From: Polynucleobacter rarus
GTDB taxonomy: Bacteria > Pseudomonadota > Gammaproteobacteria > Burkholderiales > Burkholderiaceae
DNA length: 64,000 bases
Reading direction: 5' to 3'
Assembly (NCBI RefSeq): GCF_003072505.1
Contig: NZ_NTGB01000001.1
Span: 756,820 to 820,819 of the forward strand
Each line of letters opens with the position of its first letter. The stretch's first letter is position 1. The notes beneath the pieces were generated by a model that saw only the letters and a list, made by a program, of their open reading frames with translations, searched no databases and was not told the DNA's origin. Positions 54,468 to 61,570 of this stretch are shown one piece after another. Made by a program: the position numbers and the translations under genes.

Positions 54468-55718
54468 TTATTTCACAATCTTATTGAATAAATGATCGGA
54501 ACCATCATTTTTTTCAGGTTTGATATTCAAAAGTTGAGCCATCAATGGGTAAACATCGACATTTTCAAAGTAATCTAATTGTGCTTTTTTAATCTTGTAA
54601 CCTGAAGCAATAAATAAGCCATGCATCTCTTGGACTTGCGGATCAAAGCCATGATGTCCTGGGTAGGTAATGAGAGGTTTTTTATCAGTGATGACATAAT
54701 GATTTTCGGCCAAACAGACAATTTTAGGGACTCGACGGTGCGTACCGAAGTGGTATTTTGCTGGGATTTCAGATTTTTTCCAACATTCCATATGCTTGAT
54801 TTTATTTAGACTTTGTAAAGTTTGAGCAACATCTTGGTCTGCAAGGTTAATTCCTGCAACAGGTCCCGTCCATTCGTACTTAACTCCTGGAATATCTTTT
54901 AAAACCGTAGATACTTCAAGCCAGTTTTCTTTTGGGACTTCTGACATACCATGGTCAGCGACGATGATAAAGGTAGTTTTTTGATCAAGGCCAATGTTTT
55001 TTAAACCCGTTACAAACCTACCAATGGCGATATCAACATTACTCACTGCTTGGTTCACTTCTTTACTATTTGGGCCAAATGAGTGTCCAGCAGAATCTAC
55101 CTCTGAAAAGTAGAGGGTCGCAAAGTCAGCCCTTGAACTATTGGGTCTATTGAGCCAGGTTAATAATTGGTCAACTCTCGCCGTCGAACTCATGTTGTGG
55201 TCGTAATTCAACCAATCATTGGGTTGAATTTGATTGATTTTAGTTTCAGTGCCAGGCCAGAAAAGAGTAGAGGCCTTTTTATCTTGTTCGATAACGCTCA
55301 CCCAAATAGGTTTTGCATCCGACCACCAAGCTGGATTTGTGACCGCATCTCGCGAAGATAGTTTAAAAACTTCGTTAATGTGGGGGTCATACATGGTGTT
55401 ATTCACAATACCGTGATGATCAGGATAGAGGCCAGTAACAATGCTGTAGTGATTGGGGAAGGTAACTGAGGGAAAGCTTGAAATTAAACCTTTAGCAATG
55501 GCACCATTTTCTGCGAGTTGATTTAAATTTGGCGAGGCATTACGCTGAAGGTATTCTGGTTTAAAGCCATCAATAGAGATTAAAACAGTTAAAGGTTTAG
55601 GGTCACTTTGATGAATAGGTCCTTCTGGCTTGTCAGATGAGCACGAAGTTAATGTTAAAAAAATCAACGCAAAAGTCACACTGAGAAGATGTTTTAAATG
55701 ATAGGATTTTTGAAGCAT
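54468..55718 (-). CDS. ENPP-type alkaline phosphatase family lipoprotein (nucleotide pyrophosphatase/phosphodiesterase)
   Basis: A 416-residue protein with a lipoprotein signal (LTSCSSD lipobox), so it is anchored in the envelope. The catalytic domain begins LTVLISIDGFKPEYL, with the first metal Asp, then has SSFPSVTFPNHYSIVTGLYPDHHG, where the Thr in VTFPNH is the predicted nucleophile of ENPP enzymes. It also has EVDSAGHSFGP and IVADHGMSEV, with further metal ligands, and TYPGHHGFD near the end. ENPP enzymes cleave phosphodiesters or pyrophosphates of nucleotides. It is divergent from a PhoA-like phosphatase gene, and together they could free phosphate from nucleotides. Confidence 0.9.
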   Translation of the reverse strand: MLQKSYHLKHLLSVTFALIFLTLTSCSSDKPEGPIHQSDPKPLTVLISIDGFKPEYLQRNASPNLNQLAENGAIAKGLISSFPSVTFPNHYSIVTGLYPDHHGIVNNTMYDPHINEVFKLSSRDAVTNPAWWSDAKPIWVSVIEQDKKASTLFWPGTETKINQIQPNDWLNYDHNMSSTARVDQLLTWLNRPNSSRADFATLYFSEVDSAGHSFGPNSKEVNQAVSNVDIAIGRFVTGLKNIGLDQKTTFIIVADHGMSEVPKENWLEVSTVLKDIPGVKYEWTGPVAGINLADQDVAQTLQSLNKIKHMECWKKSEIPAKYHFGTHRRVPKIVCLAENHYVITDKKPLITYPGHHGFDPQVQEMHGLFIASGYKIKKAQLDYFENVDVYPLMAQLLNIKPEKNDGSDHLFNKIVK

Positions 55719-55840
55719 TTTTTACCTTTTTTAATTGGGTCTGGATAGAAAAATAAGCTTATTTTTAAATAAAGTCATTGCTTCTGCAAATTGTCATTTT
55801 CATCATTTATTATGAAAATTCTAACCTTGGAGAATAATTA

Positions 55841-57613
55841 ATGAAAAAAACTTTTCAGTTTGGCCGCTTAACCAAACTTTTAATCATGGCTAGCCTTTTG
55901 GGCAATATTGTGCAGTCAGAGGCAGTTTCTATTTATCCAATTAACCAAGCTGAAATTCTTGTTGGCAGCAAATTTGACTTGAAAGTTGAGTTTGATAAAG
56001 TTTTAGAACCTAATGAGGCGATGATTACTTTAAATGATCAAGATATGGCTTCCGTTCTGAAAGCACGTCCGGAGTATATTCGTAACGAAAATGGTAAAGG
56101 TTCCTCTTTTGTTTGGCGTAATGTCTCCTTAGATAATCCAGGCTCGGTCAAAATAACAGCCAGAACTGCTGATGTGAAAGAGCAATTTTTAAGTATCAAT
56201 TGGGAGGTTTACGCAACGGGTCCAAGAAAAGCAAAGAATGTTATCTTGTTTATTGGGGATGGCATGAGTATTGCCAACAGAACTGCTGCTAGAGTGTTGT
56301 CAAAGGGGATTACTCAAGGCAAATATCAAGGGAAGCTATCTTTTGATGAAATGCCTCAAATGGCATTAGTTGGAACATCTGGGGCTGATTCATTGTTGAC
56401 GGACTCGGCCAACTCCATGAGTGCTTATACTACGGGTCATAAATCATCCGTGAATGCATTAGGTGTCTATGCATCTAGAGCAACTGATAACTTGGTGCAT
56501 CCTAAAGTTGAGACCATTGCAGAACTCATTAAAAGAAAAACAAAAATGTCGATCGGAATTGTGTCAGACGCCGAAATTGAAGATGCAACTCCTGCTGCCG
56601 TTATTGCGCATACTAGAAGACGTGCTGATAAACAATATATCGCTGATGAATTATTCTTAAAGCAAGTTGATGTGATTTTAGGTGGTGGATCTGCCTATTT
56701 TTTACCACAGACGAACAAACTTTCGAAAAGAAAAGATAACAATGATTTAATGAGGTTGTTTAAGTTAGACGGTTATGAACTGGTTAAGAATAAAACGGAA
56801 TTAATGGAGGTAGCTACAAAAACTTCTACGACGAAGCTTTTTGGCGCTTTCCACCACGACAATATGGATGGTTCATTAGACCGCTTATTTTTAAAACAAA
56901 ACACGGTAAAAGATTATCCAGATCAGCCGGATTTAACTGAAATGACACAGGCCGCAATTAATGTCCTTTCAAAAAATAAGGATGGATTTTTCTTAATGGT
57001 GGAAGCCGCTTTGATTGATAAATTTAATCACCCGTTAGATTGGGAAAGAGCTGCATTTGATACGATTATGTTGAGTAATGCTGTGCAAGTTGCGAAGGAT
57101 TTTGCTGCAAAAAACAAAGATACTTTGATTATCGTAGTCCCTGACCATACCCATGGTGGTTCAATTAGTGGGGTTATTTCAGATGATCGTAAAGGTGCTT
57201 TACGTGAAAAAGTTGGTGTTTATGCCGAAGCTGGTTTTCCCAATTATCCTAAAGCAAATGCTCAAGGTTATCCAGAGACGATTGATGTAAGTAAACGTAT
57301 GGTCTTTAATTATGGTAACTTCCCTGACCATTATGAAACCTTAAAACCAAAATTAAATGGTACCTTTGTGCCTGCTGTACTAGATAAAGAAACAAAGAAA
57401 TTTGTAGCTAATCCTATTTATAAAGAACAAAATCCGGACGCTGTAATGGTTGAGGGTAATACACCATCAACTAATGAGGCGGGTGTCCATACTGCAGATG
57501 ATGCGGTTTTAAATGCCATGGGACCTGGATCTGATGTTTTCAAAGGCTTCATTGATAACACTGAAGTATTTAAAGGAATGGTTCAAGCCCTAGGTTTGGG
57601 TCGCAAAAAGTAA
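55841..57613 (+). CDS. PhoA-type alkaline phosphatase with an N-terminal beta domain
   Basis: A 590-residue protein. A signal peptide (about residues 1-28) precedes about 95 residues of beta-rich sequence with Ig-like character, then the catalytic domain starting NVILFIGDGM (Asp140 metal ligand). The nucleophile is Ser189 in LTDSANSMSAYTTG, the counterpart of E. coli Ser102. Further ligands lie in DKFNHPLDWERAAFD, VVPDHTHGG and AGVHTADD. It hydrolyses phosphomonoesters in the periplasm or at the surface. The N-terminal domain is not part of E. coli PhoA. TTGGAG lies upstream of the ATG. No convincing Pho box was found in the divergent region. Confidence 0.9.
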   Translation: MKKTFQFGRLTKLLIMASLLGNIVQSEAVSIYPINQAEILVGSKFDLKVEFDKVLEPNEAMITLNDQDMASVLKARPEYIRNENGKGSSFVWRNVSLDNPGSVKITARTADVKEQFLSINWEVYATGPRKAKNVILFIGDGMSIANRTAARVLSKGITQGKYQGKLSFDEMPQMALVGTSGADSLLTDSANSMSAYTTGHKSSVNALGVYASRATDNLVHPKVETIAELIKRKTKMSIGIVSDAEIEDATPAAVIAHTRRRADKQYIADELFLKQVDVILGGGSAYFLPQTNKLSKRKDNNDLMRLFKLDGYELVKNKTELMEVATKTSTTKLFGAFHHDNMDGSLDRLFLKQNTVKDYPDQPDLTEMTQAAINVLSKNKDGFFLMVEAALIDKFNHPLDWERAAFDTIMLSNAVQVAKDFAAKNKDTLIIVVPDHTHGGSISGVISDDRKGALREKVGVYAEAGFPNYPKANAQGYPETIDVSKRMVFNYGNFPDHYETLKPKLNGTFVPAVLDKETKKFVANPIYKEQNPDAVMVEGNTPSTNEAGVHTADDAVLNAMGPGSDVFKGFIDNTEVFKGMVQALGLGRKK

Positions 57614-57638
57614 TTCTTTTTTGATGATAGAAGTAATT

Positions 57639-57675
57639 AAATGCATGTCAATTCATAAGAATGACATGCATTTTT
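57639..57675 (+). terminator. Terminator after the alkaline phosphatase gene
   Basis: AAATGCATGTCA and TGACATGCATTT form a perfect 12-base stem around an 11-base loop, followed by TTTAATT. This is a good Rho-independent terminator before the CYTH-CHAD gene. Confidence 0.85.
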
Positions 57676-57764
57676 AATTATTTATAGATAGTAAATTTGT
57701 TTCAGTTTCATTAAAATCACCTTCTAAATACAATTTTTTAACTTTATAAGGTAATAAATTCACT

Positions 57765-59306
57765 GTGTCTATAGAAACTGAATTAAAGCTAAGTTTTTCT
57801 GCCAACCAATTACCAGTCCTTTTAGAGCATCCTTTAATCAGTGGACCGTCCAAACGTCATAAACTTTTCAATGTTTACTATGACACGCCTGAATTATCCT
57901 TAATGAAAAGCGGAGCAGCCGTCAGAGAGCGCAAGATTCTTCGTAAAACACTGCTTACCGTCAAATTGGCATCTCCATCACTAGGTGGACTGCATCGTCG
58001 ATTAGAGTGGGAAGCACCAACTACTCCGGGGCAATTTGATTTTCAAACTTTGATTGATGATCCAGTGTTAGCTGAGAAAATGACAATGCTCGCTCCTCAA
58101 TTAGTACCAATATTCACCACAGAATTTGTTAGACGAACTTGGGATGTCGAATTTCGAGGTTCAAAAATCGAAGTTGCGATTGACCAGGGCAAAATAGTAA
58201 CAAAGCGGCCAGATGGATTTCTTTATGATTCAGAGATTTGTGAAGTTGAGTTAGAGTTATTAGAAGGTAATCCCGTTAATTTATTCGGTTTAGCACGAGT
58301 TCTCAGTCGTAGGGTGAGGTTACATCCTTCTAGTCGCTCTAAAGCGGAAATTGGCTATCGTTTGTACCAGAATATAGTAATTTCGCCAGTCAAACCAGCC
58401 ATTGTAGAAATTAATCCTGAGGCTGATCCATTAGATACTTTTCAACTTATTTGTTTTGAGTGTCTTTATCATTTACAACTAAATGATGTTGGTATTTTGC
58501 TTGATAACGACGATGAGTATATTCATCAAGCTCGGGTTGCAATGCGTAGAATTCGATCAGCAATTAAGCTCTTTGCTCCTGTTCTGCCAATGACCTTTGT
58601 TGGTCATTGGAATAATATCTGGAGAGATTTAGCTAATGCTCTAGGTGATGCTAGAAATTGGGATGTTTTTAGTGATGAACTCTTGCCCTTGTTAAAGCAA
58701 ACCTTTGGTAATCATCCTGATATTGTGGAATTAGAGAAATTCGCTTTTACTGAAAGAGCAGTTGGTCATCAAAGTGCGATTGCCACTTTTGGACATCGAA
58801 ACTATTCGGTGAAAGTGATTTCTTTCGCAGAGGCTGTGATGAGTTTAAAAACGCATCCAGAAATAAAGAATCGCCAAAAGATGATTCTTGAGAGTCAATC
58901 AACTGCAGAGCCGATTGTGCCAGAAAATACAGAGCAGTTCGCAACTCGCTTATTGAAGCGTCGTCATCGTCGTTTCCAAAGAGAGTTATCTGTACCGAGC
59001 AGAAGCCTAGAGGAAAGCCATCAACTTCGACTTTATTTAAAAAAGCTTCGTTATTCATTTGAGTTTTTTGTTCAGTTATTCCCAAAAAATAAAATGGCTC
59101 GTTATACGAAAACGCTGTCGCGAGCTCAAGAGTTGTTGGGGCAAATGAATGATTTAGCTACTGCAGAAATATTGTTATCGAAAAGAAATCTTGCTCAATT
59201 AGATGTGGCCACAGCTTGGATTATTGGTCGACAAAGTGGTTACTTATCCATGATGCCAAAAGTCATTGCGGGTTTAAATGATCTCAAAGCGCCATGGCTA
59301 AAATAA
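57765..59306 (+). CDS. CYTH and CHAD domain protein
   Basis: A 513-residue two-domain protein. The CYTH domain (about 1-200) begins with the ExExK motif ETELK, followed by YYDTPEL and REVILRKT-like basic segments (VRERKILRKTLLTVKL); CYTH enzymes bind triphosphate and hydrolyse tripolyphosphate or similar. The CHAD domain (about 215-500) has conserved His/Arg helices, such as IHQARVAMRRIRSAIKLF and LRLYLKKLRYSFEFF, known from structural work to bind polyphosphate. The start is a GTG at 57765 with AAGG some 13 bases upstream, which is weak; no ATG fits better. It follows two phosphatase genes, which suits a role in polyphosphate handling. Confidence 0.88.
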   Translation: MSIETELKLSFSANQLPVLLEHPLISGPSKRHKLFNVYYDTPELSLMKSGAAVRERKILRKTLLTVKLASPSLGGLHRRLEWEAPTTPGQFDFQTLIDDPVLAEKMTMLAPQLVPIFTTEFVRRTWDVEFRGSKIEVAIDQGKIVTKRPDGFLYDSEICEVELELLEGNPVNLFGLARVLSRRVRLHPSSRSKAEIGYRLYQNIVISPVKPAIVEINPEADPLDTFQLICFECLYHLQLNDVGILLDNDDEYIHQARVAMRRIRSAIKLFAPVLPMTFVGHWNNIWRDLANALGDARNWDVFSDELLPLLKQTFGNHPDIVELEKFAFTERAVGHQSAIATFGHRNYSVKVISFAEAVMSLKTHPEIKNRQKMILESQSTAEPIVPENTEQFATRLLKRRHRRFQRELSVPSRSLEESHQLRLYLKKLRYSFEFFVQLFPKNKMARYTKTLSRAQELLGQMNDLATAEILLSKRNLAQLDVATAWIIGRQSGYLSMMPKVIAGLNDLKAPWLK

Positions 59307-59320
59307 AGCTATTTGGCTTG

Positions 59321-59356
59321 CATGATTGTTTTATTTATTAAAATGAAACAATCATG
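59321..59356 (+). promoter_or_regulatory. 11-base inverted repeat overlapping the soxX start codon
   Basis: CATGATTGTTT (59321-59331) and AAACAATCATG (59346-59356) form a perfect inverted repeat with a 14-base centre. The last three bases are the soxX ATG, and no Shine-Dalgarno sequence is visible in front of it. The structure may be an operator, an RNA hairpin that hides the start codon, or a terminator of the preceding gene lacking a T run. Confidence 0.55.
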
Positions 59357-59779
59357 AATAACAAGAAATATTTCTTCTTTCACAGACTTGCAATGCTGGT
59401 GTTTGTTTCTTTTTTGAGTTCAGTGAATGTATCCGCTCAACAAATGGAATTAGAGCAAAAAGTCACTGCTATGCCCGGTTGGAAAATTATGCAAGATGGC
59501 AGACAGGGCAATTGCATTACTTGCCACACTATTTATCTTTCTGAAAAAAGTATAAAAGAGAAGCAAGGGAATTTTGCACCACCATTGAGTAAAGTTGGCG
59601 CTAAATATTCTCCGGACCAATTAAGGCAGTGGGTTACCGATGCAAGACGCATGAACCCTGAAACCTTGATGCCGCCATATGGTAGTCAGACTAATATCAA
59701 TAATCCTAACATCCCCAAACCTATTTTAGATTCGCAGCAAATTAATGATGTGGTTGAAGTGCTTGTAATGTTAAAGTAG
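59354..59779 (+). CDS. soxX: Sulfur oxidation cytochrome c SoxX
   Basis: A 141-residue monoheme cytochrome, the small subunit of SoxAX, which joins thiosulfate to the SoxY carrier in the periplasm. A signal peptide ends near NVSAQQ. The heme site is Cys54-x-x-Cys57-His58 (NCITCHT), and the distal ligand is the Met in TLMPPYG (Met106). The ATG at 59354 has no ribosome-binding site and lies within an inverted repeat; a later Met at residue 14 would give a shorter signal peptide. It is the first gene of soxXYZA. The order and absence of soxB and soxCD nearby are noted elsewhere. Confidence 0.9.
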   Translation: MNNKKYFFFHRLAMLVFVSFLSSVNVSAQQMELEQKVTAMPGWKIMQDGRQGNCITCHTIYLSEKSIKEKQGNFAPPLSKVGAKYSPDQLRQWVTDARRMNPETLMPPYGSQTNINNPNIPKPILDSQQINDVVEVLVMLK

Positions 59780-59844
59780 TTATCAATAAAACCAATTACA
59801 ATCAAATCTTATATTGAATCTGAATATTTCAGAAGGATGATTGA

Positions 59845-60357
59845 ATGCGAAAAGTGGATCAGCAATCGCTTAAAAAGTTTGGGACTAATTTGAGTTACTC
59901 GAAAAGAGACTTTTTACTGGTCTTTTCAGGTATGCTTTTAATGGCTAAATCTACCAACTCATTTGCGCAAAAGCTGCAGGCTGTACAAATGATGCAAAGC
60001 CAATTTCCAGAATATCAACCGGCGTCATTAAAAAAATTAACAATGAATGAAAAGGCTATTCAATTAGATATTCCGCCTCTAGCGGATACTGGTAATTCAA
60101 TTCCCTTTACTATCAAATTACAAGCACCAGCAGGAAAGTTGATTCAGTCTTTTGAAATTATCGCTCCTGAGAACCCATTTCCAATGGTGATTCGAGTAAA
60201 AGTCCCCCAAGCTAAAAGTTCCTATCAATTTTCTACTCGAATTCGTTTGGCTTTAAGTCAGGATGTATGGGTGATTGCAACACTAGACAATGGTCAGAAA
60301 ATTGCTAACTCTGTGCCATCTGTCGTGACCCTGAACGCTTGTTTTGATGCAACTTAA
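59845..60357 (+). CDS. soxY: Thiosulfate oxidation carrier protein SoxY (non-canonical C-terminus)
   Basis: A 170-residue SoxY, the periplasmic carrier to which sulfur intermediates are bound through a C-terminal cysteine. The Ig-like core matches the family: SIPFTIKLQAPAG, FEIIAPENPFP and STRIRLALSQDVWVIATLDNG. Normally the protein ends in GGCGG. Here it ends NACFDAT, so the carrier Cys166 is kept but lacks the flanking glycines and is followed by four residues. The export signal reads SKRDFLLVFSG, a Lys-Arg variant of the usual twin-arginine motif. AAGGA precedes the start. It pairs with SoxZ, encoded 20 bases downstream. Confidence 0.85.
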   Translation: MRKVDQQSLKKFGTNLSYSKRDFLLVFSGMLLMAKSTNSFAQKLQAVQMMQSQFPEYQPASLKKLTMNEKAIQLDIPPLADTGNSIPFTIKLQAPAGKLIQSFEIIAPENPFPMVIRVKVPQAKSSYQFSTRIRLALSQDVWVIATLDNGQKIANSVPSVVTLNACFDAT

Positions 60358-60377
60358 TCTCTCAATAACAAAGGTTT

Positions 60378-60728
60378 ATGATGGCAACGCATAATAAATT
60401 TCCAATTCGGGTCAGCTTTATTGGTAATCCTAAACCTGGTGCAACGGTTGAAGTTCGTATTTTGATTGGTCATCCTATGGAAACGGGATTTCGGATGGCT
60501 GATAACGGTATTGATCAAATTCCTAAAAATATCATTGAGAGTGTTGTTGTTAAGCTCAATCAAGAAACAATTTTTACCGCAGAAGTGGGGACTGGTATTG
60601 CAGCAAATCCATTAATTAGTTTTCTAATCGAGGTCCCAGAAAAGGGCGGTACTCTTTCTGTGAACTGGGTTGATGACCAAGGTAATACAGGTCAAACTGA
60701 AAAAGAATTGATTAGTTTTAAATCGTAA
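60378..60728 (+). CDS. soxZ: Thiosulfate oxidation carrier complex protein SoxZ
   Basis: A 116-residue SoxZ, which forms the heterodimer with SoxY that carries sulfur intermediates. The family pattern is clear: VEVRILIGHPMETGFR, then FTAEVGTGIAANPLISFLIEV and LSVNWVDDQGNTGQTE. It has no signal peptide of its own, as is normal because it is exported bound to SoxY. Two ATG codons are adjacent at the start, with AAAGG upstream. It lies between soxY and soxA. Confidence 0.93.
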   Translation: MMATHNKFPIRVSFIGNPKPGATVEVRILIGHPMETGFRMADNGIDQIPKNIIESVVVKLNQETIFTAEVGTGIAANPLISFLIEVPEKGGTLSVNWVDDQGNTGQTEKELISFKS

Positions 60729-60741
60729 GGACTGATCCAAA

Positions 60742-61515
60742 TTGAATGTCATTCGTCTAATAATCAGTTCGCGTCTGATTTTTTTAATAACTCTATTTTG
60801 TCTAATTAGTAACGGATTTGTTTGGGCTGAATCGCGACAAAGTGGTAATCAATTTTTAACGAGCGAGCTTTTAAATTTATCAAAAGATTCATCAATCAAT
60901 CCAATTACTCTGTGGATTGATCAAGGAGCACAAATTTGGCAAAAAGATTGTCAAGGATGCCATCAAGATCTAAATTCGATTCGTCAATCGGTGGTGGATT
61001 TTCCACGTTGGAAAAAAAATCAATTGGTTAATCTAGAGGATCAGATTGTTCAATGTTTTGCAAAAAAACAGATTACAGGTTTATCTCTTGAAAGCGCAGA
61101 CGTTTTAGCGGTGTCTACCTTTCTATCTGATAGTGCAAAGGGCTTAAAGGTGCAAGTTCAATCTCCAATTGATCCTGCAGAAAAAACGGCTTGGCAAGAA
61201 GCACTGAATCATGGAGCCCACATTTATACTCAACGTCAGGGAAGGGTTAATCTTTCTTGTACCCAATGTCATGATTTGAATATTGGTAAAAATTTAAGAT
61301 CGGATGTGATTAGTCCAGGCTATATTACGGGATTTCCGATTTATCGTCAAAGTTGGCAAGCGATGGGCTCGATGGATCGGCGCTTGAGGGCCTGTTATTC
61401 AGGTGTTCAAGCTGCTATCCCTCCAAGTGGACATCGTGATCTTCGCTCACTCGAGTTATTTTTAAAGAATAGGTCTGAAGGGATGATTTGGGAAGGCCCC
61501 TCCATTAGACGCTAA
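60742..61515 (+). CDS. soxA: Sulfur oxidation cytochrome c SoxA (diheme)
   Basis: A 257-residue SoxA, the catalytic subunit of SoxAX. The signal peptide ends near FVWAES. Two heme sites are visible, Cys70-x-x-Cys73-His74 (DCQGCH) and Cys173-x-x-Cys176-His177 (SCTQCH). The catalytic cysteine that carries the persulfide is Cys218 in LRACYSGVQA. Both hemes and the catalytic Cys are present, so the enzyme looks functional. The start is a TTG with AAGGA 11 bases upstream; the nearby ATG is out of frame. It ends the operon before a strong terminator. Confidence 0.93.
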   Translation: MNVIRLIISSRLIFLITLFCLISNGFVWAESRQSGNQFLTSELLNLSKDSSINPITLWIDQGAQIWQKDCQGCHQDLNSIRQSVVDFPRWKKNQLVNLEDQIVQCFAKKQITGLSLESADVLAVSTFLSDSAKGLKVQVQSPIDPAEKTAWQEALNHGAHIYTQRQGRVNLSCTQCHDLNIGKNLRSDVISPGYITGFPIYRQSWQAMGSMDRRLRACYSGVQAAIPPSGHRDLRSLELFLKNRSEGMIWEGPSIRR

Positions 61516-61524
61516 GAAGTAAAA

Positions 61525-61554
61525 AAAAATCCCATTACAAGTAATGGGATTTTT
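61525..61554. terminator. Bidirectional terminator between soxA and the IorB-like gene
   Basis: AAAAATCCCATTA and TAATGGGATTTTT pair over 13 bases around a four-base CAAG loop, with A and T runs on either side. It lies between convergent operons and can serve both. Confidence 0.9.
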
Positions 61555-61570
61555 ATAGCTTGAGGTGAAC

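Noticed and set aside
55719..55840. Possible Pho box between the divergent ENPP and PhoA-type genes
   Set aside because: TTGTCAT and AAGTCAT half-sites occur but are 19 bases apart, not the 11 or 22 expected for PhoB repeats.
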